Below are positions 16,211 to 27,423 of a stretch of DNA of 64,000 nucleotides, in pieces; position 1 is the first letter of the stretch, and the number at the start of each line of letters is the position of its first letter. Where the stretch lies: NCBI RefSeq assembly GCF_026041215.1, contig NZ_JAPEIQ010000039.1, positions 186,001-250,000 of the forward strand. The letters run 5' to 3'. Under the pieces are notes generated by a model. It saw only the letters and a program-made list of their open reading frames with translations. It ran no database searches and was not told the DNA's origin. The translations under genes and the position numbers were made by a program. This stretch comes from Hoyosella sp. YIM 151337 (GTDB taxonomy: Bacteria; Actinomycetota; Actinomycetes; Mycobacteriales; Mycobacteriaceae).

Positions 16211-16378
16211 ATGTCACGAACCGACGAGTATCTAGCATCCCGCCGAGCCGCCGCGGCGCAGGTGCCATCCGGCCTCTGCCTGGCCGAGACCCTGGCGTAC
16301 TTCCCCAACGCCAGGTTCTCACTCCGGGCAGAGCCCGAAGGGCATCGAGCCCCGTTCGGTGAGGCTGCCCGCCCGTGA
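16211..16378 (+). CDS. Small conserved-looking ORF between mraZ and rsmH
   Basis: 55 codons. The ATG starts one base after the mraZ TGA, and the stop (TGA 16376-16378) overlaps a GTG in the rsmH frame (GTGA). The peptide contains [13 protein letters not shown]. As I remember it, the annotated N-terminal extension of M. tuberculosis RsmH (Rv2165c) holds nearly the same string ([11 protein letters not shown]), in frame with the methyltransferase; here it is in a different frame with its own stop. No known domain. It may be a separate micro-protein conserved at this site, or a coupling element for rsmH. Confidence 0.5.
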   Translation: MSRTDEYLASRRAAAAQVPSGLCLAETLAYFPNARFSLRAEPEGHRAPFGEAARP

Positions 16379-16398
16379 CGAGTGTTTTAGGAGCTGCC

Positions 16399-17409
16399 AT
16401 GACAGATGAGATGCCTGGGCGTCCATCCGCGGGGCAGCCCAAACACGTACCCGTAATGGCGGCGCGTTCTGTTGAGTTGTTCACGCCGGTCCTCACGCGC
16501 GACGATCCCACCGGCGCTGGCAAGGTGCTTGTCGACGCCACACTCGGCCTCGGTGGGCATACGGAGCGCTTCCTGGAAGAGTTCAGTGGCCTCCGGGTGA
16601 TCGGACTCGACCGTGACGAGCGCGCGCTTGAGTTGTCACACCAGCGGCTCGCCCGGTTCGGGGAGCGGGTTACCTACGTGCACACGCGCTTCGATGGGCT
16701 TGCCGTCGCACTGGAGACAGCAGGGCTGGCCAGCACCGAGTCGGTACAGGCCATACTGTTTGATCTTGGTGTTTCGTCGATGCAGCTCGACGAGCGCGAT
16801 CGCGGGTTCGCATACTCCGTTGACGCGCCGCTGGATATGCGGATGGACACGTCAGCTGACGTCACCGCGGCGGAGGTTCTCAACACGTACCCGAAAGCTG
16901 AGCTCTCCCGAATTCTCAGTGTGTACGGCGAGGAACGGTTCGCGGCCAAGATCGCCGCGGCGATCGTGCGTCAGCGCGCGAAAGCCCCTTTTGTGTCGAG
17001 CGGTCAACTTGTCCAGTTGCTCTACGAGGCGATTCCGGCCGCTGCAAGGCGGACGGGCGGACACCCTGCGAAGCGTACCTTCCAGGCGCTGCGCATCGAA
17101 GTGAATGGCGAGCTGGAAGCGCTCGAGAACGTTATTGGACCAGCGTGCCACGCCCTCTCACTCGGTGGTCGCGTCATCTTCATGTCTTATCAGTCACTAG
17201 AGGACCGGATCGTCAAGCGCGAACTCGCGCACCGCGTGAAGTCGCGTTCACCCGAAGGCCTTCCGGTTGACCTGCCCGGTATGGGCCCCGAATTCGCGCT
17301 GCTCACTCGGGGGGCTGAACGCGCCTCGGCGGACGAAGCAGCAGAAAACCCACGTTCAGCGCCGGTACGGCTACGCGCTGCCGAGCGGATCGCAAGGAGA
17401 TCGCAATGA
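16399..17409 (+). CDS. rsmH: 16S rRNA (cytosine1402-N4)-methyltransferase
   Basis: SAM-dependent methylation of 16S rRNA C1402 in the decoding centre (also called MraW). 336 residues: [16 protein letters not shown] motif [69 protein letters not shown] and [11 protein letters not shown], all diagnostic. The ATG at 16399 has TAGGAG 6 nt upstream. An in-frame GTG at 16375 overlaps the small-ORF stop and would add eight residues. The 3' end overlaps ftsL by 4 nt (ATGA). Confidence 0.96.
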   Translation: MTDEMPGRPSAGQPKHVPVMAARSVELFTPVLTRDDPTGAGKVLVDATLGLGGHTERFLEEFSGLRVIGLDRDERALELSHQRLARFGERVTYVHTRFDGLAVALETAGLASTESVQAILFDLGVSSMQLDERDRGFAYSVDAPLDMRMDTSADVTAAEVLNTYPKAELSRILSVYGEERFAAKIAAAIVRQRAKAPFVSSGQLVQLLYEAIPAAARRTGGHPAKRTFQALRIEVNGELEALENVIGPACHALSLGGRVIFMSYQSLEDRIVKRELAHRVKSRSPEGLPVDLPGMGPEFALLTRGAERASADEAAENPRSAPVRLRAAERIARRSQ

Positions 17410-18101
17410 CGACGCTGACCCCTACCCGGCGCGGTAACGACAAGAAGCGCAAGAGCGGTCGGCCGGGCACGCACGGTATGTCACCTGCCGCGCGGCGAGC
17501 ATACGCACGGCGCTCGACCCGGAGGGGCAGTACCTCGGGCAGCGGCGCGCGGTTCGATATGCGCGATAGGGCGAGTCGTATCCCGTTTGTTGCCCTGATC
17601 ATTGCGATGCTTGTAGGCGGCCTGGCGCTGACATTGCTCTTGTCGACGCAGGCAGCGCAACAGGCATACCAGATCACTGAGGCGAAGATGGACTACAAGA
17701 AGCTTTCGGAGCAGCGCGAAGCCCTTCGGCGCGACGTCGAGCGCGGCCGCTCCGCGCCCGAATTGGCGCGCCTCGCGTCCGACGCGGGCATGATTCCAGC
17801 GCCTGCCCCGGCCTACCTGCGAGTGAACGCTGGTGGCCACGTGGAAGTAATTGGCGAACCGAGGGTCGCCCAAGGCGCGCCATTGCCGCCGTTCAACGTG
17901 CAGCCTCAGTCACGTGACAGTTCAGCGCCGCTGGCTGGGTCGGCTGAGCGTGAACTCGAGATCTCGGTTCCGATCCCGGTGGATGAGCTGCCTGGCCCGG
18001 GCATGACACCTCGCCTGGACATCGACGGCGAACCCGCTGAAACGCTGGTGCCCGTGGGCGGCGGAGACGAGCCAGCTGAATCGACCCTGGAAATGCCGTG
18101 A
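17406..18101 (+). CDS. ftsL: FtsL-like cell division protein
   Basis: Bitopic membrane protein of the divisome, thought to act with FtsQ and FtsB/DivIC to activate FtsWI. 231 residues: a long basic cytoplasmic N-terminus rich in Arg/Ser (1-58), one TM helix (about 59-82, [18 protein letters not shown]), a coiled-coil-like segment rich in Lys/Glu/Gln (about 88-125), and a Pro/acidic extracytoplasmic tail unlike compact FtsL of enterics but usual in Mycobacteriales (Rv2164c type). Overlaps rsmH by 4 nt and ftsI by 4 nt (GTGA). Identification rests mainly on position and topology. Confidence 0.85.
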   Translation: MTTLTPTRRGNDKKRKSGRPGTHGMSPAARRAYARRSTRRGSTSGSGARFDMRDRASRIPFVALIIAMLVGGLALTLLLSTQAAQQAYQITEAKMDYKKLSEQREALRRDVERGRSAPELARLASDAGMIPAPAPAYLRVNAGGHVEVIGEPRVAQGAPLPPFNVQPQSRDSSAPLAGSAERELEISVPIPVDELPGPGMTPRLDIDGEPAETLVPVGGGDEPAESTLEMP

Positions 18102-19939
18102 CGCGCGCACGGTCACGCAGGCAGGGCAGCAAGGCTGGCGGCGGTCTTGTCCGTTTCCGTTTGGCTGGGTTTACGATGTTTCTCGCGATCGGTCTCATCG
18201 TGGTCCAGCTCGTGAATGTGCAAGGATTTTCAGCGCCACGGCTCTCAGCTGAGGCAGCGATGCAACGCACCGTCGAGTTAGTCGATCCTGCTACCCGTGG
18301 CCCGATCGTCGACCGGAACGGAAATGTCATTGCGTTTACGACGGAGGCGCGCGCTCTCACGTTCCAGCCGCGCCGTGTCAGGCAGCAATTGGAGGAGGTG
18401 GCGGAACGCGACCCTCGTGCCCAAGAACCGGTTGCGCGGCTTCGTGAAATCGCAAGAGGTGTCGCGCATGCGCTTGACGATCAAGTGACCGAGCGGACGC
18501 TGCGGCGGCAGGTTCTCAGTGACGAGACATTCACGTACCTGGCGCGTGGCGTGGATCCGGCGATCGCGTCCCAGATCCAGGAGGAGTTCCCCGAAGTAGG
18601 CTCGGAACGCCAGGACATCCGCCAGTACCCAGGGGGTGCACTGGCTGCCAACATCGTTGGATCCACTGGCTGGGATGGGCACGGGCTGCTTGGGCTGGAG
18701 AAGGCCATGGACGCCCAACTTGCTGGACAGAACGGCTCACGCACGTATGACCGCAGCGAGGACGGCGCAGTTATTCCAGGCAGCACCCGGGACGTCCATG
18801 CGGCGGTTGATGGTGCAACCGTAGAACTGACCTTAGATGCCGATTTGCAGTTCTTCGTTCAGCAGCAAGTGCAGATGGCTAAAGACCTGTCGGGCGCGCG
18901 CAATGCATCCGCAGTCGTCCTCGACGCTCACACCGCTGAGGTCCTCGCTATGGCGAACGATGGAACCTTCAACCCGGCGCTTGGCCTCGGCGCTCCCGAG
19001 AACCAAGTTTCGGTACTTGGAAATATCGCAGTGTCGTCTCCCTTCGAACCGGGCTCAGTCGCGAAACTGGTCACCGCTGCCGCAGCGATCGAGGATGGAC
19101 TCACCACACCAGACGAAGTCCTCGACGTGGACGGTCGAATCGACATGGCAGGTGTCACCGTGCGTGACGCGTGGGAACACGGTGTAGTGCCGTACACAAC
19201 TACGGGAATCTTCGGAAAATCGTCGAACGTCGGAACGCTGCTGCTCGCGCAGCGCATCGGGGAAGAGCGATTCGCTGAGATGCTCTGGCGTTTCGGGATC
19301 GGCTTGCCCACCGGGATCGAATTGCCAGGTGAAAGCGGGGGAATGGTCCCTCCACTCGACCAATGGGGCGCGAGCTTCGCGAACATCCCGATCGGTCAGG
19401 GCATGTCCATGACATTGCTGCAAATGACCGGCATGTATCAGGCGATCGCGAACGAAGGCGTCAGGGTCCCGCCGCGGATTGTCCGCGCGACCGTCGACGC
19501 GGCTGGGAATCGCACGGAAACCGAAACGCCGGAATCTGTGGAGGTAGTTAGTGCTGAAACCGCACGGGTAGTCCGAGACATGTTTCGCAGCGTCGTGCAG
19601 CGTGATCCGATGGGCTACCAGCAGGGCACAGGCCCGCAAGCGGCGGTTGAAGGTTACCAAGTCTCCGGCAAGACTGGAACCGCACAGCAGGTGGACCCGA
19701 ACTGCGGCTGCTACTCGAACTCCACGTATTGGATCACCTTCGCGGGTATCGCACCCTCCGATGATCCCCGCTATGTCATCGGGATCATGCTGGATGCTCC
19801 AGTGCGCGGCGTGGACGGCGGCGGCGGTACGTCGGCAGCGCCACTGTTCCAGACGATTGCCTCGTGGCTGCTTCAGCGCGAAAACGTTCCGCTGTCCGGC
19901 GCGGCACCCAAACTCGTGCTCGATACAAGTGCGCCATGA
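18098..19939 (+). CDS. ftsI: Penicillin-binding protein FtsI/PBP3, septal transpeptidase
   Basis: 613 residues (PbpB in mycobacteria). Short basic N-terminus and TM helix (about 17-40), PBP dimerisation domain (IVDRNGNVIAF, then QYPGGALAANIVGSTGWDGHGLLGLEKAMD), and a transpeptidase domain with active-site S320-V-A-K323, S375-S-N377 and K525-T-G527. Cross-links septal peptidoglycan with FtsW. A C-terminal NCGCYSN insertion with two Cys precedes the terminal lobe. GTG start overlaps ftsL by 4 nt. The coupled chain is broken after this gene: 175 nt separate it from murE. Confidence 0.96.
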   Translation: MTRARSRRQGSKAGGGLVRFRLAGFTMFLAIGLIVVQLVNVQGFSAPRLSAEAAMQRTVELVDPATRGPIVDRNGNVIAFTTEARALTFQPRRVRQQLEEVAERDPRAQEPVARLREIARGVAHALDDQVTERTLRRQVLSDETFTYLARGVDPAIASQIQEEFPEVGSERQDIRQYPGGALAANIVGSTGWDGHGLLGLEKAMDAQLAGQNGSRTYDRSEDGAVIPGSTRDVHAAVDGATVELTLDADLQFFVQQQVQMAKDLSGARNASAVVLDAHTAEVLAMANDGTFNPALGLGAPENQVSVLGNIAVSSPFEPGSVAKLVTAAAAIEDGLTTPDEVLDVDGRIDMAGVTVRDAWEHGVVPYTTTGIFGKSSNVGTLLLAQRIGEERFAEMLWRFGIGLPTGIELPGESGGMVPPLDQWGASFANIPIGQGMSMTLLQMTGMYQAIANEGVRVPPRIVRATVDAAGNRTETETPESVEVVSAETARVVRDMFRSVVQRDPMGYQQGTGPQAAVEGYQVSGKTGTAQQVDPNCGCYSNSTYWITFAGIAPSDDPRYVIGIMLDAPVRGVDGGGGTSAAPLFQTIASWLLQRENVPLSGAAPKLVLDTSAP

Positions 19940-20114
19940 CGGTGCGCACAGCGCGCGCGTTGTGGCGCCCGTAACGCGAGATTCGCGTGTATTGTGCCGT
20001 GAGCCTGTAAACGCCGCGGCGTGCCGGTAACGTTCGCCCTAACCTTATGGCCAGCGCCGATGCTGCGCCGCAGCAGGTCCCACGATGTGCAGTGAAGCGG
20101 AGAGGAGTGTGCTG
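19940..20114 (+). promoter_or_regulatory. ftsI-murE intergenic region
   Basis: The only sizeable gap in the first half of the dcw cluster (175 nt). It contains GC-rich alternating tracts and ends with the murE ribosome-binding site GAGAGGAG (20100-20107). An internal promoter for the mur genes may lie here, but no clear -10/-35 pair is seen. Confidence 0.3.
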
Positions 20115-21716
20115 GTGCCGAATGGCAGCGCCGACGACCGGCGGTCAGATGCGTCTTCATCGCCGCGCCCAGTGAGCTTGCCGCCGGTACAGCTCGAGGA
20201 GCTGGCACGCCTGTCTGGCGCACGTCCCGTCGAGAAAAGCGCCCTCGCTGACGTTGCTGTGTCAGGGGTCGAATTGCGAGCGCAGCATGTTGTTCCGGGT
20301 GATTTGTTCGCGGCGCTGCCAGGCACACGCGCGCACGGAGCGGCTTTTGTCAGCACGGCGATCGAACGCGGTGCGGCGGCGGTTCTCACGGATACCGCAG
20401 GGCTTACCCACATCGGTCCCGATGTTTCGGTGCCTGTGCTGCTGCACGAGGAGCCACGCCGGGTGCTGGGGGAAATCGCCGCCCAGATCTATGGGAATCC
20501 ATCCGCGAAGCTACAGCTCATTGGGATCACTGGAACCTCAGGCAAGACGACAACGGCATATTTGATCGAAGGCGGTCTCGTCGCCACGGGGCGGCGAGCG
20601 GGCCTCATCGGGACCGTAGAGACGCGGATCGAAGGCAAGCCAATTCCGAGTGCGCTCACCACCCCAGAAGCACCGCAACTGCAGGCGCTGCTGGCCGTAA
20701 TGGCCGAACGCGGCATCGAGTCGGTCGTCATGGAGGTTTCCAGTCACGCGCTCGCTTTGGGACGTGTCGATGGCTGCCGTTTCGAAATCGGTGCCTTCAC
20801 GAACCTGTCACAAGATCACCTGGATTTTCACCAGGACATGGAGGACTACTTCGACACGAAAGCGCGCCTGTTTGACGCAAGCTCGCGGGTGAGGTGCCGC
20901 AACGCAGTCGTTTGTGTCGACGATGACTGGGGCAAGCGGATGGCCGCCCGCGCGGCCGGAGACGTTGTAACGGTATCGGCGGATGGGCATCCAGCGCGTT
21001 GGCTCGCGCGTAAAGCACACGTGGCTGGCGTTGGTGAACAGCAGTTCTGCGCAGAACGAGTTGATGGCCATCACTTTGACGTAACGGTTCGCCTCCCAGG
21101 GAGATACAACGTTGCGAATGCTCTTGTGGCGCTGGCTGTGCTCGACGCCGCGGGAGTGGATACGCAACGAGCCGCGGCTGGGCTGGCGCACGTCCAGGTG
21201 CCGGGGCGTGTTGAGCGTGTTGACTGCGGGCAGGACTTTCTGGCTGTGGTCGATTACGCGCACAAGCCCGGTGCGGTTGAGGCGGTGCTAGCGACGCTGC
21301 GCGCGCAGGCGAGTGGCCGTATCGTCCTGGTAATCGGGGCAGGCGGCAACCGCGATGCGGGCAAGCGCGCGCCGATGGGAGCGGCCGCGGCACGCGGGAG
21401 TGATGTGCTCATCGTGACGGATGACAACCCGCGCGACGAGGACCCGGGCGTCATCCGCGCCGAGATGCTGGCGGGTGTGAGTACGGTGCCAGAAGCAGAG
21501 CGGGCGGATGTACGCGAGGTGGGGGACCGTGCCGCTGCGATCAGGGCCGCGGTTGAATGGGTCGTCGCTCATGGTGAGGGCGACGATGTGGTTGTCGTGG
21601 CAGGTAAAGGCCACGAAACAGGGCAGGAGATTAACGGGGTGAAGCATCCTTTCGACGATCGGCTGGTGCTTGCTGGCGCCATCGATGCTGCGCTGAGGAG
21701 CGAGGTGGCTGAGTGA
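20115..21716 (+). CDS. murE: UDP-MurNAc-tripeptide synthetase MurE, meso-DAP adding
   Basis: Adds meso-diaminopimelate to UDP-MurNAc-L-Ala-D-Glu. 533 residues: N-terminal uridine-binding domain, ATP loop [14 protein letters not shown], carbamylated-Lys region [22 protein letters not shown], and DNPRDEDP; the DNPR tetrapeptide selects meso-DAP over Lys. Start chosen at the GTG 7 nt after AGAGGAG; an ATG at 20085 is in frame but precedes that site. Overlaps murF by 4 nt (GTGA). Confidence 0.95.
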   Translation: MPNGSADDRRSDASSSPRPVSLPPVQLEELARLSGARPVEKSALADVAVSGVELRAQHVVPGDLFAALPGTRAHGAAFVSTAIERGAAAVLTDTAGLTHIGPDVSVPVLLHEEPRRVLGEIAAQIYGNPSAKLQLIGITGTSGKTTTAYLIEGGLVATGRRAGLIGTVETRIEGKPIPSALTTPEAPQLQALLAVMAERGIESVVMEVSSHALALGRVDGCRFEIGAFTNLSQDHLDFHQDMEDYFDTKARLFDASSRVRCRNAVVCVDDDWGKRMAARAAGDVVTVSADGHPARWLARKAHVAGVGEQQFCAERVDGHHFDVTVRLPGRYNVANALVALAVLDAAGVDTQRAAAGLAHVQVPGRVERVDCGQDFLAVVDYAHKPGAVEAVLATLRAQASGRIVLVIGAGGNRDAGKRAPMGAAAARGSDVLIVTDDNPRDEDPGVIRAEMLAGVSTVPEAERADVREVGDRAAAIRAAVEWVVAHGEGDDVVVVAGKGHETGQEINGVKHPFDDRLVLAGAIDAALRSEVAE

Positions 21717-23242
21717 TCGCCATGACATTGCGTGAGATCGCCGACCTCACCGGGGGAACGTTGCACGATGTTCCTGATGAGAACGTCGTAGTCAGTGGCA
21801 CCGTGGAGTTCGATTCCCGCAAGGTGACGCCAGCAGGTTTGTTCTTGGCGCTGCCCGGCGCGAATGTCGACGGTCACGACTTTGCAGAGCGGGCAGTGGC
21901 AGCGGGCGCCGCCGGGGTCCTCGCAGCCCGGCCGGTGGGTGTGCCCGCAGTGGTAGTACCGCGTGTCACCGCGGCCGATTCAGGGTGGCGGGGCACCGCG
22001 ATGGCGCTCGAACACGACCACGATGGCTCCGGCGCGGCCGTGCTCGGGGCACTGGCCGCACTGGCTCGTGCCAGCGTCCGCGCCCTCACCAGCCAGCATG
22101 GGCTCACAGTGGTGGGTGTTACCGGCTCCGCAGGCAAAACGTCGACGAAGGACTTGCTCGCGGCTGTGCTGAGCCCCCTCGGCACGACGATCGCGCCGCC
22201 CGGGTCGTTCAACAACGAGATCGGGCACCCCTGGACCGCGCTGCGGGCCGGGAGAGACACCCGGTTCCTTGTGCTTGAAATGTCAGCGCGCGGTCCAGGT
22301 CACATCGCCGCGCTCGCGCACACTGCGCCGCCGCGAATTGGTGTCGTCCTTAACGTAGGTACGGCGCATCTCGGGGAGTTCGGCAGCCGCGAGGTCATTG
22401 CCAAAACCAAAGGCGAACTGGTCGAGGCGCTGCCAGCGGCCGAAGATGGTGGAGTAGCCATCCTTAACGCCGATGATCCGCTCGTTGCCGAAATGCGGTC
22501 CCGGACCCGGGCACGGGTAGTGTCCGTCGGCCAATCCGCCAGTGCCACCATCAGGGCGGTTGACGTTCGGCTGGATGATCAGGCGCGGGCTAGTTTTACC
22601 CTGGCAGCCCCCCAAGGGTCGGTTCACGTGATGCTCGCGGTGCATGGAGAGCATCAGGTTACGAACGCGCTCTCCGCGGCGGCAGTCGCGCTCGAATGCG
22701 GAGCCACGCTCGACCAGGTTGCCGCCGCGTTAGGTGGCGCGCGCGCGGTGTCCGGGCGCCGAATGGAGGTCGTTACGCGGCCGGACGGCGTCACGGTCAT
22801 CAACGATTCGTACAACGCAAACCCTGACTCTGTGCGCGCCGCACTGAAAGCGCTGGTCACGATGGCGCGCTCCGGTACCCCGAAGCGGCGGTGCTGGGCT
22901 GTGCTGGGTGAGATGGCCGAACTCGGTGACGACACCGTCATCGAGCACGATGGCATTGGGCGTCAGGCTGTCCGGCTTCTCGTGGAGCGGCTCGTCGTGG
23001 TTGGGACCGGCCGGCCGTCCCGCGCGATGCACCAGGGTGCGGTGATGGAGGGCTCGTTCGACAACGAGTCCGTACTGGTTCCGGACGCTCAGGCCGCAAT
23101 CGAGAAGGTCTGTGCTGAGGTGCAGCCAGGCGATGTGGTCCTCGTGAAGGCTTCGCAGTCAATCGGGCTCTGGACCGTGGCTGAGGCACTCCTTGCTGAC
23201 CACACCGCCGGTAATGAAGCCAGGACGGAGAGCAACCGATGA
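21713..23242 (+). CDS. murF: UDP-MurNAc-pentapeptide synthetase MurF
   Basis: Adds D-Ala-D-Ala to the UDP-MurNAc-tripeptide. 509 residues: [25 protein letters not shown] in the N-terminal domain, ATP loop [37 protein letters not shown], and [18 protein letters not shown] 21713 overlaps the murE stop; an internal ATG at 21722 ([12 protein letters not shown]) matches the usual MurF N-terminus and may be the true start. Overlaps mraY by 4 nt (ATGA). Confidence 0.95.
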   Translation: MIAMTLREIADLTGGTLHDVPDENVVVSGTVEFDSRKVTPAGLFLALPGANVDGHDFAERAVAAGAAGVLAARPVGVPAVVVPRVTAADSGWRGTAMALEHDHDGSGAAVLGALAALARASVRALTSQHGLTVVGVTGSAGKTSTKDLLAAVLSPLGTTIAPPGSFNNEIGHPWTALRAGRDTRFLVLEMSARGPGHIAALAHTAPPRIGVVLNVGTAHLGEFGSREVIAKTKGELVEALPAAEDGGVAILNADDPLVAEMRSRTRARVVSVGQSASATIRAVDVRLDDQARASFTLAAPQGSVHVMLAVHGEHQVTNALSAAAVALECGATLDQVAAALGGARAVSGRRMEVVTRPDGVTVINDSYNANPDSVRAALKALVTMARSGTPKRRCWAVLGEMAELGDDTVIEHDGIGRQAVRLLVERLVVVGTGRPSRAMHQGAVMEGSFDNESVLVPDAQAAIEKVCAEVQPGDVVLVKASQSIGLWTVAEALLADHTAGNEARTESNR

Positions 23243-24324
23243 CGCAGATCCTCATCGCCGGCGGTTTCGCGCTGGCTGTGACGATTCTCCTCACGCCCGT
23301 GCTGATCCGTGTCTTCTCCCGGCAAGGTTTCGGGCAGGAAATCCGAGTTGAGGGCCCCCAATCACACCAGTCGAAGCGCGGCACGCCGTCGATGGGCGGC
23401 GTCGCGATCCTCGCTGGTATCTGGGCCGGGTACTGGGGTTCTCACCTGGTCGGGATGGGTATCGACGGCGACGGTCCGACGGCCTCGGGCATGCTGGTTC
23501 TAGGTCTGACCACGATGCTTGCGATCGTTGGTTTCCTCGACGACTTCATTAAGATTCGCAAACAGCGCAATCTGGGTCTGAACAAGACGTCGAAGCTGGT
23601 TGGTCAGCTTGTCGCGGCGCTCGTCTTCGGTGGTTTGCTGCTGCAATTCCGCAGCGCCGAGGGGATCACCCCCGGCAGTCCGCACCTGTCGTACGTACGG
23701 GACATCACGACCATTTCAATGGGCGTGATCGTATTTATGATCTTTGTGTATTTGGTGGTCACGGCCTGGTCGAACGCGGTCAACTTCACCGATGGGCTTG
23801 ACGGCCTCGCCGCTGGCACCACCGGGCTTGTCGTCGGCGCTTACGTCATCATCACGTTCTGGCAGTTCCGCAATTCGTGCCAGGTTGAGCTCGCACCAGG
23901 CTGCTACCACGTGCGTGACCCGCTGGATATTGCGATTCTGTGCGCGGCGGCCGCGGGCGCGTGCGTCGGTTTCCTGTGGTGGAACGCGGCGCCCGCGAAG
24001 ATCTTCATGGGTGACACGGGCTCCCTCGCGCTCGGCGGCCTGATCGCGGGCGTGTCTCTGACGACGCAGACCGCGCTGCTGATGGTTGTCGTCGGCGCAA
24101 TCTTCGTCGCCGAGTTCCTGTCAGTCGTGATTCAAATCGCGGTGTTCCGTACGACCGGTCGACGAGTGTTCCGCATGGCGCCGTTCCACCACCACTTCGA
24201 ATTGGGCGGCTGGGCAGAAACCACGGTGATCATCAGGTTCTGGCTGCTCACAGCGATCGCCTGCGCCCTCGGCGTGGGCTTGTTCTACGGCGAGTGGCTT
24301 GCCGCGGCTGGGGGAACGTCGTGA
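23239..24324 (+). CDS. mraY: Phospho-MurNAc-pentapeptide translocase MraY
   Basis: Transfers phospho-MurNAc-pentapeptide to undecaprenyl phosphate, giving lipid I. 361 residues, about ten TM helices. Diagnostic sites: [10 protein letters not shown] near residue 50, the first Asp pair in [33 protein letters not shown], and [11 protein letters not shown] near the C-terminus. Start overlaps murF, and the stop overlaps the murD GTG. Confidence 0.97.
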   Translation: MTQILIAGGFALAVTILLTPVLIRVFSRQGFGQEIRVEGPQSHQSKRGTPSMGGVAILAGIWAGYWGSHLVGMGIDGDGPTASGMLVLGLTTMLAIVGFLDDFIKIRKQRNLGLNKTSKLVGQLVAALVFGGLLLQFRSAEGITPGSPHLSYVRDITTISMGVIVFMIFVYLVVTAWSNAVNFTDGLDGLAAGTTGLVVGAYVIITFWQFRNSCQVELAPGCYHVRDPLDIAILCAAAAGACVGFLWWNAAPAKIFMGDTGSLALGGLIAGVSLTTQTALLMVVVGAIFVAEFLSVVIQIAVFRTTGRRVFRMAPFHHHFELGGWAETTVIIRFWLLTAIACALGVGLFYGEWLAAAGGTS

Positions 24325-25898
24325 CAGGACCTGGCCCAGGGGCGAGTGACTTCGCGGGCAAAACGGTCCTTGTCGCCGGTGCTGGGGTCTCAGGTCTCGC
24401 GACCGTGCACGCACTCCTCGCGGTCGGGGCGTCGGTGGTCGTCGCGGACTCCCGCGAGCACGCACTGGGGCCAGCGATCACGCTTGGGGCGCGAGGTCTG
24501 TTGCTCGATACCGAGGCCGCTGCGGTGCCGAGCAGTCAGGTGTTCGAGGGAGTGAGCCTGGTCATCACGAGTCCTGGCTGGCGGCCCGAAGCGCCACTGC
24601 TTACCGCTGCCGCGAAATATGGCATACCGGTGTGGGGCGACGTAGAACTGGCCTGGCGCCTGGATCAGGCTGGCGTCTTCGGGCCGCCACGCCGCTGGCT
24701 AGCCGTGACCGGCACCAACGGGAAGACCACGACCACCAGTATGCTGCACTCGATTCTGCGGGCCGCAGGCCTGGCAAGCGCGGCGTGCGGGAATATTGGA
24801 CGGCCGATCCTCGACGCACTGATGGCTGGCTCAGGTGAAGCACCCGGGCCGCGAATTGATGTGCTCGCGCTGGAACTGTCCTCATTCCAGCTGTACTGGG
24901 CACCGTCAGTTACTCCAGACGCTGGCGTAATCCTCAATATCGCCGAAGATCACCTCGACTGGCATGGCTCCATGGACGCGTATGTCGAAGCGAAACTCAG
25001 GGTGCTGACCGGCCGGTTGGGTGTTCTCGGGTTAGACGACGCTGTCACGTCTCAGCTCGGTGCCAGATCACGAGCAGCGCGGACAATCGGGTTCCGGTTG
25101 GGAGCGCCGGAGCCGAACGAACTCGGCATCGTGGGCGACTACCTCGTCGACCGCGCGTTCAGCAGTGCGGGAGACACCACAGGCGTGCGCCTGGCCCGCG
25201 TAGACGAAGTGCGTCCAGGCGGGCGGCCCGGGCTTCTTGACGCGCTCGCAGCAGCGGCGCTGGCCCGCGGAATTGGTGTCAGCAGCGAGGCTGTAGCGGA
25301 CGGTCTGCGGACACACGAAACGGGTCCGCACCGGAATTCACGCGTAGCGGAGCTCGCGGGGGTGGCGTACGTGGACGATTCGAAGGCCACCAACCCGCAT
25401 GCCGCGCTGGCCTCGCTGTCGACATATCCACGCGTCGTGTGGATTGCGGGCGGGTTGCTGAAAGGTGCGCGAGTTGATGACCTGGTGCTTGGCGCCAGGG
25501 AACGGCTCGCCGCGGCCGTGGTGATCGGGGCGGACCGCAGCGTGATCGCGGAGACATTACAGCGACACGCCCCGGATGTTCCGGTTGTCGAGGTGTTCGC
25601 GGGCGACGATGGTGGCGTGACAGTGACGACGATTCAAAGCGGACGCGCTGGCACCCACCTTGCCGCGTCCTCGTCCCAGCAAGTCCAGGGCGGGAAAGCT
25701 ACAGCTGACGCGGTGATGAAAGCAGCGGTGACGGTAGCGGCCCAGCTTGCGCATGCTGGCGACACGGTGCTGCTCGCGCCCTCTGCGGCCTCACTCGACA
25801 TGTTCACCGACTACGGGCACCGTGGCCGCAGCTTCACAGACGCGGTGGCGGCGCTGGGCAGTCCGCCGTTGCGCGGCGCGAAGGGTGTCACGGACTGA
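24321..25898 (+). CDS. murD: UDP-MurNAc-L-alanine:D-glutamate ligase MurD
   Basis: 525 residues. N-terminal Rossmann motif [20 protein letters not shown] loop [14 protein letters not shown], the acidic [13 protein letters not shown] block, and [14 protein letters not shown] in the C-terminal domain. The GTG at 24321 overlaps the mraY stop (GTGA); a longer frame starting inside mraY was rejected. The stop shares one base with the ftsW ATG (TGATG). Slightly longer than enteric MurD, as usual in actinobacteria. Confidence 0.95.
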   Translation: MTGPGPGASDFAGKTVLVAGAGVSGLATVHALLAVGASVVVADSREHALGPAITLGARGLLLDTEAAAVPSSQVFEGVSLVITSPGWRPEAPLLTAAAKYGIPVWGDVELAWRLDQAGVFGPPRRWLAVTGTNGKTTTTSMLHSILRAAGLASAACGNIGRPILDALMAGSGEAPGPRIDVLALELSSFQLYWAPSVTPDAGVILNIAEDHLDWHGSMDAYVEAKLRVLTGRLGVLGLDDAVTSQLGARSRAARTIGFRLGAPEPNELGIVGDYLVDRAFSSAGDTTGVRLARVDEVRPGGRPGLLDALAAAALARGIGVSSEAVADGLRTHETGPHRNSRVAELAGVAYVDDSKATNPHAALASLSTYPRVVWIAGGLLKGARVDDLVLGARERLAAAVVIGADRSVIAETLQRHAPDVPVVEVFAGDDGGVTVTTIQSGRAGTHLAASSSQQVQGGKATADAVMKAAVTVAAQLAHAGDTVLLAPSAASLDMFTDYGHRGRSFTDAVAALGSPPLRGAKGVTD

Positions 25899-27397
25899 TG
25901 GCGCGCGTGGCGAGCGGGTTCGGAGGGTGGCGCGCCGCGGCGGCCGCCCGCTTCGGTGCATGGCTGAATCGACCGCTTGCATCCTTTCACTTGATTCTGT
26001 CGATCGCGGCGCTGCTGTCGATCCTCGGTCTGGTGATGGTGTTGTCCGCATCGAGCGTCTCCGAAATCGGCAGGTCGGGCTCGGCGTATTCGATGTTCTT
26101 CCGCCAGCTGGTTTTCGTGCTCGCCGGCTGGGTGATGTTCTACATTGCGCTGCGTATACCAGTGCGTTTGCTGCGCAGGTTCGCTCTGCTCGCTTTCCTG
26201 TTGACGCTCGTGCTGCTCGCGCTCGTTCTTGTTCCGGGAATCGGCGTTTTGGTTAACGGTGCCCGGAGCTGGTTCCAATTCGCTGGGTTCGCTTTCCAGC
26301 CGTCTGAACTGGCAAAAATCACGCTGGCGCTATGGGGCGCAGTTGTGCTGGGAGACCGCGCAGTGCGGACGAAGAGTGTGCGAGACATGCTCATCCCGCT
26401 CTTACCTGGCGCGTTGATCGCGGCGTACCTGATCGCGATGCAACCCGACTACAGCACGATGATCGTGCTTTTGTTCGTTGTTTTCGCGCTGCTGTGGTTC
26501 GCGGGTCTGCCTATCGGGTTCTTTATCATCGGGGCAGGTTCCGTCATTGCGCTGCTACTCGTTATGGCGGTCGCTGAGGGCTATCGTTCCCAGCGAATTC
26601 AATCGTTTCTGAATGCGGATTCGGACCCTCTTGGGGCGAGTTACCAGGCGCGCCAAGCAAAGTTCTCGCTTGCAGACGGTGGTTTCTGGGGTGTGGGTCT
26701 CGGCCAGAGCCGCGCCAAATGGGCGTACCTGCCAGAGGCGCACAACGACTTCATTTTCGCGATCATCGGTGAAGAGCTCGGTTTCCTCGGCTGTGTCGCC
26801 GTGCTGGGCGTATTTGCGCTTTTCGCCTACACCGGCTTGCGGATCGCGACCCGTTCTGTCGACCCCTTCTTGCGAATCTTTGTAGCGACGTCGACCGTTT
26901 GGGTGATTGGCCAATCGTTCATCAACCTCGGTTATGTCGTAGGCCTTCTCCCCGTGACCGGTTTGCAGTTGCCGCTGCTCTCCGCCGGCGGAACTTCCGC
27001 GGTGATGACGCTGTTCATGTTCGGATTGATGGCGAGCGCTGCACGGCACGAGCCAGAAGCCATTGCCGCGCTCAGATCGGCACCGAAGAAGAGTAAGCTG
27101 GCACGGTTCTTGCGCCTGCCTGACCCAGAGAAGTACACGGCGGTGAAGGTGACGCGGCCCGCCCCGCGGCGGGAACCTGCCTACTCGGGCAATGCGGGAA
27201 GTGCATCGCCGTATCGAGAGAGGCCGCGGCCACGCGACGCTGGAACCAGGAACGAATTCGAGCCCGCCGGTGGGCGCCCGCCCTATTCTGGTGGTCGGGC
27301 TTCCTCGCCGTCGCAAGCGGCATACGGTCCACGGTCACGATATCCGGGGCTGAGTGGGCGGTCAGGTGCGTCCCGGGACGGTAGACGTGACCGGTGA
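25898..27397 (+). CDS. ftsW: Septal peptidoglycan polymerase FtsW (SEDS)
   Basis: 499 residues, about ten TM helices between residues 28 and 385. SEDS signatures: GARSWFQFAGFAFQPSELAKI (the FQPSE region), the catalytic-Asp extracellular loop in YLPEAHNDFIFAIIGEELGF, and GLLPVTGLQLPLLSAGGTSAV. Polymerises glycan strands from lipid II with FtsI. The C-terminal tail of about 110 residues is basic, Pro/Ser/Arg-rich and probably disordered; mycobacterial FtsW tails contact FtsZ. TGATG overlap with murD; murG starts 26 nt downstream. Confidence 0.95.
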   Translation: MARVASGFGGWRAAAAARFGAWLNRPLASFHLILSIAALLSILGLVMVLSASSVSEIGRSGSAYSMFFRQLVFVLAGWVMFYIALRIPVRLLRRFALLAFLLTLVLLALVLVPGIGVLVNGARSWFQFAGFAFQPSELAKITLALWGAVVLGDRAVRTKSVRDMLIPLLPGALIAAYLIAMQPDYSTMIVLLFVVFALLWFAGLPIGFFIIGAGSVIALLLVMAVAEGYRSQRIQSFLNADSDPLGASYQARQAKFSLADGGFWGVGLGQSRAKWAYLPEAHNDFIFAIIGEELGFLGCVAVLGVFALFAYTGLRIATRSVDPFLRIFVATSTVWVIGQSFINLGYVVGLLPVTGLQLPLLSAGGTSAVMTLFMFGLMASAARHEPEAIAALRSAPKKSKLARFLRLPDPEKYTAVKVTRPAPRREPAYSGNAGSASPYRERPRPRDAGTRNEFEPAGGRPPYSGGRASSPSQAAYGPRSRYPGLSGRSGASRDGRRDR

Positions 27398-27423
27398 AGA
27401 ACGAATGATGGGAGTGCGGAGCA

